NCBI GenBank assembly: GCA_965221215.1
Contig: OZ244872.1
Location: 992,001-1,056,000, forward strand
From: Aldehydirespirator sp965221215
GTDB taxonomy: Bacteria; Actinomycetota; Acidimicrobiia; Acidimicrobiales; Aldehydirespiratoraceae
DNA length: 64,000 bases
Direction of reading: 5' to 3'
Shown: positions 35,626-44,400 of the stretch, piece by piece
Numbering within the stretch: position 1 is the stretch's first letter
Layout of the letters: every line of letters starts with the position of its first letter
The notes under the pieces: model-generated
Seen by the model: the letters and a program-made list of their open reading frames with translations, nothing else
What the model was told of the DNA's origin: nothing
The model's database searches: none
Program-made: the position numbers and the translations under genes

Positions 35626-36937
35626 ACGCGGCGGCGAGGGCCTCGCGCCAGGCCTCGCGCCACAGCGTGTTGAGCTCCTCGATCATCAAGTCGATGTCGG
35701 TTCCCTCGATGATTGGCAGCACCTGCGGGGCGGCGCCGAGCTGCTCGGGCAGCGACTGCCAGTACACCCACTCCTCAGGAGGCACGTACATGCGCATCTG
35801 GCCGCCGCTGTAGTTCTCCAACACCAGCGTGCTGATAACCGACCGCGGCCGCCCCGGCGCCCCAGGCGCGGGCAACGCCCCCGGATCAATCAACAGCACC
35901 GTGTCACCATCAGACACCCCAGACGGCGACAGGCTCGCGTCGAGGGACACGATCACCTCCAACTCCCCCGGCGCCATCTCCACCACACCAGCCGCATCAT
36001 CTGCGGCTTGCAGCGTCTCCTGCGCGGCGGTGGTCCACTGCGTCAACCACACCGCATCAAGGCGGCGCGCCGTCTCAGCGGGCTCCGCGCCGATCCCGAG
36101 ATCGACCACCATCAGCGTGCCGCCCACCTCGTCGAGCAGCGAGTCCCACTCCGCCCACTCCTCAGGCGACACGAACAACTGCATCCGGCCCGCGGAGTCG
36201 TCGAAGTTGGTGAGCTCGAACTCGCGCACCACCCGCCGCGGCCTGCCCTCATCGCTCGCAGTGGGCCCCACACCGGGGTCGACTAGCAGCACTGTCGTGC
36301 CCTCGAACACAGAGCCGGTGACAAGGGTCAGATCAAGCGGGATGATCGCCTCGAGCTCCACCCCCACCGGGACCGTCTCAGCCGCGGTGAACATGTCGGC
36401 GCGCACCAAGGCACCCGCGGGGATCGGCTGCAGAGCAACCATCCCCTCGAACTGGAACGCCGAATCAGACGTCCACGGCAAATGCGGGATCGAACCGATC
36501 ACCGCCTCATCAAACCCGAAATCAGTGAACGCAAGAGTCTGGCCCGCCTCAATCGGCCCAGCAGCCACCATCACCTGAGTGCGGCTGTCGAACACATCAG
36601 AGGTGACATAGAACCCAAGCACGCTGAGCAAGAGGACGACGACCCCCAGCGCCACGAACAGAGCACGCTTGGTGCCCGCCCGCATCCGGCGGCCCCGCCT
36701 GTCAGGAGGCGCCGCCGTAGGCCCCCGAGGCGCCGGAACCGCCCCCTCGTTGTACTCCTCAGCAGGGTACGCAACCGACCCCGCCGACACCTCAGCCCCC
36801 CCAATATGGCGAATATTCAACACAGCCGCCCCACCAGCCACAGCCCCCTCAACGGGCACAGCCTCGCCGTCGACGGACGCGGCAGCGTCGTCAACCTGCA
36901 CCGACTCAGACGACCGCAAACCCCGCAACGCAACCAT
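35621..36937 (-). CDS. cpaB: CpaB/RcpC-like SAF-domain pilus protein
   Basis: From ATG 36937 (438 residues; a TTG at 36943 is possible). A cytoplasmic N-terminal region (about 85 residues) is followed by a membrane helix (LFVALGVVVLLLSVLGFYV) and an SAF-like domain (MVAAGPIEAGQTLAFTDFGF...VALQPIPAGALVRADMF), the CpaB pattern. The extracellular part has an internal duplication: PEEWAEWDSLLDEVGG and PEEWVYWQSLPEQLGA, each after a similar VLLVDPG/VLLIDPG segment. In monoderms its secretin partner is absent. Start region is duplicated upstream. Confidence 0.72.
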   Translation of the reverse strand: MVALRGLRSSESVQVDDAAASVDGEAVPVEGAVAGGAAVLNIRHIGGAEVSAGSVAYPAEEYNEGAVPAPRGPTAAPPDRRGRRMRAGTKRALFVALGVVVLLLSVLGFYVTSDVFDSRTQVMVAAGPIEAGQTLAFTDFGFDEAVIGSIPHLPWTSDSAFQFEGMVALQPIPAGALVRADMFTAAETVPVGVELEAIIPLDLTLVTGSVFEGTTVLLVDPGVGPTASDEGRPRRVVREFELTNFDDSAGRMQLFVSPEEWAEWDSLLDEVGGTLMVVDLGIGAEPAETARRLDAVWLTQWTTAAQETLQAADDAAGVVEMAPGELEVIVSLDASLSPSGVSDGDTVLLIDPGALPAPGAPGRPRSVISTLVLENYSGGQMRMYVPPEEWVYWQSLPEQLGAAPQVLPIIEGTDIDLMIEELNTLWREAWREALAAAS

Positions 36938-37330
36938 CAACAATCAGCGCCCCACCCGAACCGAAACCGGGGCCCCCAGGCTGAATCCGGCAACATCAAC
37001 ACGCCGAGCATCGCATGACAGGACACCGGAACCCGTCGCCGCCGAGGCGGGAGCACACAACGGCAACTCCCGCCCCGACGACCATCCCGACGACCGCAAA
37101 CCTCACGCAGCACAGCCACGACAATCAGCGCCCCACCGACCTGCAACGGCCAGCCCAGCGGGAGCCGCCAACCGAACCCGGCAACATCAACTCGCCCAGT
37201 ACGTCGCAGCAGGACACCAGAACGCGCCGCCGCCGAGGCGGGAGCGCGCTAAGGCAACTCCCGCCCCGACGACTTTCCCGACGACTGCAAACCTCGTGCC
37301 AAACAGCCACGAAGAACTCTGCGCTCAGTA
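36900..37330. repeat. 181-191-bp tandem repeat carrying the cpaB start region
   Basis: CAATCAGCGCCCCAC at 36941 recurs at 37122 (181 bp), and GGCAACTCCCGCCCCGACGA at 37062 recurs at 37253 (191 bp). On the minus strand each unit contains a version of the first cpaB codons, GTTGCGTTGCGGGGTTTGCG, GCTGTGCTGCGTGAGGTTTG and GCTGTTTGGCACGAGGTTTG, followed by CGGTCGTC. Two full and one partial copy fill the prepilin-cpaB gap. Confidence 0.8.
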
Positions 37331-37350
37331 ACAGCAGGCTGACTACTGGG

Positions 37351-37851
37351 TTACGGAACCGTACAAACTGCTTGAGGTATGTTCGCCCCAGCCGTAGCGG
37401 CGGCCGCTGCAAGCTGTGCAGTAGTAGGAGTATCGCTTGGAGTAATGCCAGTTCCTGATGAAGGTACAGCCCAGGCTGAGGTGACTGAAATGCCAGCGTC
37501 GCCGTAGGTGATATCGAGTCTGCGGCACTTCTCGTCAAAGTATCGTGTCCAATCGGCCCATGTTGCGTATTGGTCACCGCCATCGCTCACCTTGGCCTCT
37601 GCCACGATGGACGCAGCGGCTACCCTCGCTGCTGTTTCGCGGGCGCTGGAGCCTTCTATTTGTTCAGAGGTGTCGCTGACTACGTTCTGGACCAATACAA
37701 CGGCCAGTGCGGCCAGTCCAGCAACGGCTGCGACGATCAGAAGCCACTCAAGAGTGGTCAGACCGCTCTCGTCAAGCTTGCGGGGGGGGGGGTCAGGCCC
37801 CTAGGGCCGCGCCTCCGGGGGGGGGGGGGTCGTTGAACGGATCTTGAGCAT
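37351..37851 (-). CDS. Flp-type prepilin, interrupted between two poly-C tracts (phase-variable candidate)
   Basis: From 37792 downward the coding strand reads RKLDESGLTTLEWLLIVAAV and a hydrophobic helix (GLAALAVVLVQNVV): a textbook prepilin site, Gly at -1 and Glu at +5. No start codon lies between this segment and the in-frame TAG just upstream. A good start exists further up: ATG 37851 with AAGGGAG six bases before, encoding MLKIRSTT, then a C13 tract, then TAG, then a C11 tract, then the prepilin. ATG and prepilin are in the same frame (501 bp) but separated by that TAG. The stop is bypassed and the full frame restored only if both tracts are multiples of three (for example 12 and 12). 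As given, the gene is off. First gene of the tad operon and probably the major pilin. Confidence 0.65.
37782..37829. repeat. Two homopolymer tracts, G11 (37782-37792) and G13 (37817-37829)
   Basis: Plus-strand G tracts of 11 and 13 separated by 24 bp, at the 5' end of the prepilin gene. Such tracts are classical slippage sites, but long poly-G is also a known weak point of sequencing. Confidence 0.95.
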
Positions 37852-37943
37852 TGGGGTCTCCCTTGGCTCTATAGGCTGGATGGTTGTCAGTTGTGACTAG
37901 TTGTCCCTGTATGTGTGTCGCTGCCCGCCGTTCGGCAGGCCAG

Positions 37944-37966
37944 TGACATTGATGGTTGCAATGTCA
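37944..37966. promoter_or_regulatory. Perfect 8-bp palindrome upstream of the prepilin/tad operon
   Basis: TGACATTG (37944-37951), 7-bp spacer, CAATGTCA (37959-37966): a perfect dyad typical of a dimeric regulator site, about 95 bp upstream of the prepilin ATG and 330 bp before the prepilin peptidase gene on the other strand. No regulator gene is next to it. A weaker dyad CTGCC/GGCAG is at 37921-37939. The rest of the 37852-38296 gap shows no gene. Confidence 0.5.
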
Positions 37967-38296
37967 GCCGGGCATGATACCACTTTCGTCTCCCACACCG
38001 CAAGCCTCCACGCCCATGGCCTCCGCACTCGGCCAAGAACCCACCCAAAGGGCGTCGCCCACGAAAGCAAGCCTCACTCCCTCTGCCAGCGTCACCCCGA
38101 GGGCGTGGCACACTGTGCCCCGAGCGGCTCGGAGGCGGAATAGATGGCCCAAAATGCGCCCCCAAGTTGAGCCCTGGCCCGGCGAGCCGCGCGGCGTGCG
38201 TCAACTCAGGACCGATCGGCAACCCAACATGCCTCAAGACATGATCCATGGCACGCCCAGCGACCGCCCAACAGACCGAGCGGATAGGCGAGCGAA

Positions 38297-38779
38297 GTGA
38301 GCGCTGCGCTGGTGTGGGCCGCGGTGGCGGTGTGGGCGGTGCTGGCGATCTACGTCTCATACACCGACTTGCGCCGAGCCATAATCCCGCGCCGCGCCGT
38401 GTGGTCCGCTGGCTCGACGGTGGCCGTCCTGCTCGCTGCCGCGGCGGTAGCGGCCGGCGACCTGGCCCGGCTCGGCTGGGCGGTGGCGGGCGCCGCCTCG
38501 GTGATGGCGCTGCTGGAGGTCGTCTACCGGCTGTGGCCCGACAAGATCGGCTTCGGCGATGTGCGCCTCATCGTGGTCAACAGCCTGCTGGCCGGCTGGT
38601 GGGGACTGGCCTGGGCATGGTGGGCGCTGATGGCCGGCGCCCTGGCCGAATGGCCGGTGGCGGTGTTCGCCCTGATCCGCCACGGTCGCCAAGCCAAAGT
38701 CCGCTGGGCCCCAGGCCTAGTAGCCGGCACCGCCGCAGCAATAGCCCTACAACTCTGGGCAAGAGGCCCAACCAACTAG
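38297..38779 (+). CDS. tadV: Prepilin peptidase of the Tad system (TadV/CpaA, A24)
   Basis: 160-residue aspartic membrane peptidase that cleaves and processes Flp-type prepilins. The two catalytic aspartates are in YTDLRRAIIP (Asp24) and IGFGDVRL (Asp88). Five to six hydrophobic helices fill the rest. It lacks the N-methylase domain of PilD, as TadV-type enzymes do. Start GTG 38297. Divergent from the tad operon; its substrates are presumably the two prepilins and the TadE-like proteins. Confidence 0.85.
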   Translation: MSAALVWAAVAVWAVLAIYVSYTDLRRAIIPRRAVWSAGSTVAVLLAAAAVAAGDLARLGWAVAGAASVMALLEVVYRLWPDKIGFGDVRLIVVNSLLAGWWGLAWAWWALMAGALAEWPVAVFALIRHGRQAKVRWAPGLVAGTAAAIALQLWARGPTN

Positions 38780-38823
38780 CGCCGAGTCGCCCCGATAGGG
38801 CGGTGGACTCGGGCGACAGCCTC

Positions 38824-39924
38824 CTAGTGTCCTGAGTCAGGGATTCGTTGTAGATATGTGGCCATGGTCTCGAAGATCTGGTCGGCGGTCTTGTGCCACA
38901 CGAACGGTCGGGGGTCGCGGTTCCAGTGGTCGATCCAGTATTGGATGGACTCGGTGAGCTCTTCGGTCGAGGTGTGGGTCCCGCGGCGGGTCCATTTGGT
39001 GGTGAGCTCCGCGAACCAGCGCTCGACGAGGTTCGTCCAGCTCGAGTGGGTGGGGGTGAAGTGGAAGCTGAAGCGCCGGTGGCGCAGGAGCCACCGCTGG
39101 ATCATGGCGCTGTTGTGGATGCTGGAGTTGTCCAATATGACGTGTATGTCGAGGCCTTCGGGGACCTGCTTGTCGATCCGGTTCAGGAACTTGCGGAACT
39201 CCTCTGATCTGTGCCTGGCGGCCATCGCGGAGATGACTTGGCCCGAGGCGGCGTCGAGGGCGGCGAACAGGTCGGTGGTTCCGTGCCGGCGGTAGTCGTG
39301 GCTGCGGCGGGCGGGCGCGCCCGGCAGCAGCGGAAGGATCGGGGCGGTGCGGTCGAGGGCCTGGATCTGGGTCTTCTCGTCGGCGCAGAGCACCACCGCG
39401 GCCTCAGGCGGGTTCAGATACAGGCCCACGACGTCGCGGGCCTTCTCTATGAACTGCGGGTCCGGCGACATCTTGAAGTCCTCTGCGAGGTGCGGCTTGA
39501 GCCCGAAGGCGCGCCATATCCGCGACACCGTCGACTGCGACACCCCGACCCGCGCGGCCATCGACCGCGTCGACCAGTGCGTCGCGTCCTCAGGCGCCTC
39601 CTCGAAGGTGCGCACGATCACCTCCTCGACCCTGTCGTCGCCCACGGTTCGCGGCGCCCCCGGCCGGGGCTCGTCGCTGAGGCCGTCCAGGCGGCGCAGC
39701 GCGAACCGCCGCCGCCACTTCGACACCGTCGCCGCCGAACAGCCCAGCGCCGCGGCGATCGACTTGTTCGTCTGCCCCGCGGCGGCGCCCAGAACGATCC
39801 GGCACCGCAAAGCCAGAGCCTGCGACGACTTGCGCCGCCTCGCCCACCGCTCCAACGTCTCACGCTCCCCACCTGTGAGCACCACCCCCACAGCACGACG
39901 GCCACGAGCCATCACAGCCTCCAA
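38824..39924 (-). CDS. IS630-family transposase
   Basis: 366-residue transposase. N-terminal helix-turn-helix domains (NKSIAAALGCSAATVSKWRRRF; VSQSTVSRIWRAFGL) precede the DDE core: ADEKTQIQ, VILDNSSIH and THSSWTNLVERWF with the last Glu. No frameshift, so it is probably functional. Start at ATG 39924 (or 39912). It lies between the tad locus and the defence island. Confidence 0.92.
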   Translation of the reverse strand: MEAVMARGRRAVGVVLTGGERETLERWARRRKSSQALALRCRIVLGAAAGQTNKSIAAALGCSAATVSKWRRRFALRRLDGLSDEPRPGAPRTVGDDRVEEVIVRTFEEAPEDATHWSTRSMAARVGVSQSTVSRIWRAFGLKPHLAEDFKMSPDPQFIEKARDVVGLYLNPPEAAVVLCADEKTQIQALDRTAPILPLLPGAPARRSHDYRRHGTTDLFAALDAASGQVISAMAARHRSEEFRKFLNRIDKQVPEGLDIHVILDNSSIHNSAMIQRWLLRHRRFSFHFTPTHSSWTNLVERWFAELTTKWTRRGTHTSTEELTESIQYWIDHWNRDPRPFVWHKTADQIFETMATYLQRIPDSGH

Positions 39925-39988
39925 TCACCGCCCGCAGCCGCACCCACCACACCACAACAACAACTTGAACTAAAGACCCAGGACACTA
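38825..39988. mobile_element. IS630-family insertion sequence
   Basis: Terminal inverted repeats TAGTGTCCTGAGTC (38825-38838) and GACCCAGGACACTA (39975-39988) match at 13 of 14 positions; both ends include the TA expected from IS630/Tc1-type target duplication. One intact transposase gene fills the element. Confidence 0.9.
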
Positions 39989-40031
39989 GCAGGGAGGCCC
40001 CCCAACCCTTGGAGTCATCGTAGGACCAACC

Positions 40032-40106
40032 GTGAGCGGGTTCGTCAACTACCGCATCCGCGCTCTGCTGTATGTCGGCGACCCTGCCTGGGCGCTGCTC
40101 GGACCC
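40032..40106 (+). pseudogene. Possible 5' fragment of a truncated gene
   Basis: From GTG 40032 the frame reads MSGFVNYRIRALLYVGDPAWALL and then runs into the 3' end of the antisense druA gene. It looks like the beginning of a protein that lost its remainder when the defence island arrived. No family recognised; could be chance. Confidence 0.2.
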
Positions 40107-41399
40107 TCACCTCGATTCGAACCGCGCGGAGCTGGTAGTTTCAGGATTCAGCATGTCGCGAAGCTGCTCGCGACGGAACTCTTGGTAGCGCGGTAGACGT
40201 TTGCTTCTTGGCACCAGCCATCGGCTACGTGCCAGAACTGCGATCTCGTCTACGGTCAGGTGATTGAAGATCGGTTGCCTATCCCCTCCGGAAAGAAACT
40301 GCCGTGAGTTGCTCGCGATGGGCATGGCGTACACCTCGCGCCGTATTCCGTGCTTCAAGACCTCATCGGCGTCGAGTCCCAGAGACTCTAGCCCCTTCCT
40401 CGCGACCCGGATACGCCAGTTTGGCCCGTCGCCGAATTGATGGCCGTTTGCGTACTTGTGGCCATCCTCTTGGAGGACTCTTCGCAGCTGTAAGAAGAGG
40501 TCCTCGGTGATCTGGAAGTGTCCGTAGCCTGTCGTTGAGCCGAGCTTCAGCAGCTCAACGGCGGTCTCGGAAGTCCGGCCGGGTGCGTTCGTTTTGAGCT
40601 TGAGCCGGTTGTATATCGAGGATCGCCCTAGAGCTGACGTAACGGTTACAGCGACAAGCCGAGCCTGCTTCTGTCGCCTGCTGATGAGTCCGGTCGTGTT
40701 GCCGTAGCGTTCCTCGAACCTGTTCGCCACCTCTCTTGAGGCGATGAGAGCGGCCACCAGCTTCCCTCCCAAAAGGTCGGCATAGGGAGGCACCGCGCCG
40801 ACGACGTAGGCGTCCATCAGGTTGACGAGCCGTTCGCTTCGGTCTTGGTGGCTCCAACCGATCCACTCATCGCGTACCCGGAGGTTGAACACGGGATCGC
40901 CCAGTGCGAATATGCCGATGAGCTTGCCGTTCGCCCGATCCCGGACAAGGAAGCGCAACCGGCGGCCGTACCCCTGGGACACAGGTATCGACCATAGGAG
41001 AGCAGCGAATCTAAAGAGGTCCCCGGTACGTCGTCCAGCACGCACGTCGACCAGTTCGGGCTGGACGTTTTCGGGCTCGACCTCGTCGCCATTTGCGATT
41101 TCTTCCATGAATCGGTCGACCTTGTTGCCCAGCGCTCTGCGGATGCGCTGCTGCTTGGCTTCTCTGTGGAACCGGTGAATGTGTCGAATGGCTTCCTTCG
41201 ATAGGACACCGTCGGGACGATCACCGTTGAGGCCGATGGCTTCGAGGTGGCGTTGAATCTCGCTGCGCAGCGCATCCCGGTCTACCGGCAGCATCTCGAC
41301 TGGCTCGCTCTGAGAGGTTGCTCCATTCTGATGAACGCTCGAGATGACCTCATCTGAGACTGCGACGTTCGTGAGGTCGATCTCTTTCTTGGCTGCCAC
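40107..41399 (-). CDS. druA: DUF4338 protein, Druantia DruA-like
   Basis: 430-residue protein with the DUF4338 signature: GKLIGIFALGDPVFNLRVRD, EWIGW, then LVNLMDAYVVGAVPPYADLLGGKLVAALIAS, and TSALGRSSIYNRLK with GYGHFQ. DruA is the DUF4338 component of type I Druantia anti-phage systems; its molecular function is not established. The start ATG is 17 bp after the druE stop, so the two are one operon, with druE first. druB, druC and druD are absent. Visibly less G+C-rich than the housekeeping genes. Confidence 0.78.
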   Translation of the reverse strand: MAAKKEIDLTNVAVSDEVISSVHQNGATSQSEPVEMLPVDRDALRSEIQRHLEAIGLNGDRPDGVLSKEAIRHIHRFHREAKQQRIRRALGNKVDRFMEEIANGDEVEPENVQPELVDVRAGRRTGDLFRFAALLWSIPVSQGYGRRLRFLVRDRANGKLIGIFALGDPVFNLRVRDEWIGWSHQDRSERLVNLMDAYVVGAVPPYADLLGGKLVAALIASREVANRFEERYGNTTGLISRRQKQARLVAVTVTSALGRSSIYNRLKLKTNAPGRTSETAVELLKLGSTTGYGHFQITEDLFLQLRRVLQEDGHKYANGHQFGDGPNWRIRVARKGLESLGLDADEVLKHGIRREVYAMPIASNSRQFLSGGDRQPIFNHLTVDEIAVLARSRWLVPRSKRLPRYQEFRREQLRDMLNPETTSSARFESR

Positions 41400-41416
41400 A
41401 TGCTGCGTCCCGCTTA

Positions 41417-44400
41417 TCAGTATTCGGGAGACTGGAGCAGGGCGTTCGCTACCCAGAAGGGTCGGCGCACGAGGTCGAAGCTCGTGTAGATCCTCGGAGA
41501 GATGCCCGTAGCTTCCCTCAACCCCGTCAGCTCCGACGGCATGGGGCGCGCCGAGAAGGGGTGAATGGGCCGTATTCCCACACGGACGGCGTCGCCCTTA
41601 CTGAACACCGCTCCGAACTGTTGCGGGCATTGGGACGCGTCCACGAGGGTCCAGCTGGGCCGTACGTAGGCTTCGACGCCTTTGGCGAGTCTGACCGCTT
41701 CTTGCCTGGTCACGCTGGGTCGACGATCTTCCAGGAGGAAGTCGATCACTGAGATCGCGAGCCTGCGGTCCAACAGGTTGTGGATCTGCTGATTCCTGTA
41801 CCCCAGGAGACAGTGGTAACAGGCGCCGCTGCAGTTGGCGTTGGGGCAACCGCGACCCATCTCTTGTGCAAGCGCGGCTATCTCTTGCAGGTTCTCGTCG
41901 ATTGTTCTGGCGTATCCAGCTCCTCCGGGAACGTTGTCGTAGATGAACACCTCGCCCTGCACACGGCCGAGGGCGTCACGTGTCGGGCGGACACCGATCT
42001 TCACCTCGTCGGGATCGATCTGGAGATGTCTCGCCGCCGCTTCCGCCATGAGCGTCCCGAACGAGAACCAGACAGCTCGTCCCGATGGCTCCATCATGGG
42101 AGCATCCAAGAAGGCGGGCATGTCGACGGCCAAGAGGACTACCTCGGAGCTGAACCGGTGCCCAAGCACGACCCTGTTGTCGAGATCGTCCTCGTTCGGA
42201 CACCAGTATCCGGCTCTCGGTCCTCGCCTGCGCCCTCTGTGCGGGGGCACATTGGCCGGATACCGATGTCTGCGGAGGTTCTCAGCGTCCATGTGCCTTC
42301 CGCACGTGGGGCACAGGACGAATCCGGGGTTTGTGCGGTCGGGTCCGACGTTGCGCATGAAGAGGTCGCCAACGTGAACAGCGGAGTAAAGCCTTGGAGC
42401 AAATGACGGGTTGCTTCGTCCTCTCGTGATGGCGTTGGCGCCAACGAGGAGTTGCGCTGAAGGAGTGAAGCCTGCCCGTTCCCGGCCCCCGGACCGGTAG
42501 GCATGCCTGCCCGCCTCTGGCAGGGCCGCATCCACCGTGAAGCCGCGCGGCGTCAGATACGGCATGGCGAGCATGTCATGGCTGCCGCACTCTGGACACT
42601 CCGTACAGGGTCCCGCTGCTACACGAGTCAAGCTCACCGAGCGGCACTGTCTGCACTCATTGAGGCGTTCTTCCGGCGTGTAGTCGGGGAACTTGGCGGA
42701 AGGATCATAGACTCCGGCGCTGCGATAGATACACGCATCCGGGAATCTCCACTGCAAGATCTCAGCACCGGGAGCGTACTCACTGAGCGCGATTTGTAGG
42801 TCTCTAGGAATGCCGGAGTAGAAGTCCTGGGATTCGTAGGCATCCTCGTTCTCTTCGTCCTCCGGGATGCTCAACTTGACAACATCCACCGGAAAGGCGT
42901 ACTTCGGCAGGAAGCCATCTCGCATCAGCGACTCAAGCAGACCTTCAGCCGGGTCTCCCTTCTGGGCATGCCCGTCGATCTCGTCGGGCAGAACTGACAA
43001 CCATTCTTCGAGCCGATCTCTGAGAGGCTCTTCGACGATCGCGCCCGTTCGCTCGAGCAACGCTGCATGATTCCTGCCGATGTGTCGTTCTAGTCTCGCG
43101 CGGCCATTGTCACTGAGAAAACGTTCCGCCGTTCCCCAAGCTCCGAATAGACCCCCCGGAGCACTGCTGCTTAACCACCCTCGGAAGAACTCGCCCAGAA
43201 CATGGGAGCGGACGTGCCTCTGGGCGATCACGTCGTTCTCCAAGTGCAGGACAGGCACGCGCGGAGGCTCTGAAACGATCTCCTTGGGACGATGGAAGTA
43301 GTACTGGTCGTGACTGCGGTCAAGGGCGTACGTCACCACCGTCGCCACCGCGCTGCCCCGGCGCCCCGCGCGTCCTGCTCGCTGCTGGTAGTTGGCGACC
43401 GTCGGAGCAACGTTACGCAAGCCAACGCTCAACAGACTGCCGATGTCGATTCCCATCTCCATCGTCGTCGTCACCGAGAGGATGTCGATCCGATGGTCTT
43501 CCCGATACTCGGAGTCCCGGAAGAGATTCTGGAACCACCTCTCGATGTTGCGCGCTTCTCGCCTCCCGACTACGGCAGTATGAGCCGCAGTTTGGACGGG
43601 GAAGGGATCGGAATAGCCGGACCCGGGTTCTGCGAACATGGCAGCCCTGCGGTAGAAGTTCTGGATGGACCCAGCCGCGACTTGCTCGGTGTCTTGACCA
43701 CACCTGTAGCACACACCCAGCAGGACCTCTCCCATCACGTAGCGGCAAGCCCCGCATCGGTAGACGTCATCCTCGACGGATCTGAGTTCGAAGGCGTCGA
43801 TGCGAATCCCGTGAGGTACTTGATCGTTGACTCGCTTGCCCGCCGGAACCAGAACCTTGAAGCCCTTTAGAGCTCTCCACAAAGGCCAATGCAGTTCCTC
43901 CAGCCACTCGTCCGCGTCCTGGATCCGTCCCTCATCCGCGAGCGCGCGAGCCACTGCGACCATGTACCTGCCCAACTTCCTGTAGGGCCGAAGGTTGTAG
44001 GGAACAAGGGTGTCGCTTTGGCGACTTCTTGCGGGGATGATCCGCTTCCTCTCATAGGGCTTGATCCTGTCATCGAAGGGCCACTCCCAGGGCTTGAGAG
44101 GCTCCGGCGGCAACAGTATGTTCTCCGTGGCAAGAATGCGGGCAACTGTTCGTAGCAGCACATGCGTCTCGAGTTCGGTCAGCGGCTCCAACTGCCCCGA
44201 TTGTTCCGGAAGCCATATCGACCACATCGCTAGGCCCAGGGGTTCCAACCCGAAATCGTCCTGGGAGATCTCACGTCTGGCCGCAAGGTCAAACGCCATC
44301 TGTGCGTCAGCATAGACCGAGCTGTGGTCGTCCTCAAGTCGCTCGAAGGCATCGGACAAGTGTCCGTCGGTCGGATTGATCCCCCGATCGATCTGCAGAT

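Noticed and set aside
34372..37330. CRISPR-like arrays
   Set aside because: The repeats are tandem, of 32-191 bp, degenerate and without unique spacers between constant repeats; no cas genes occur in the window.
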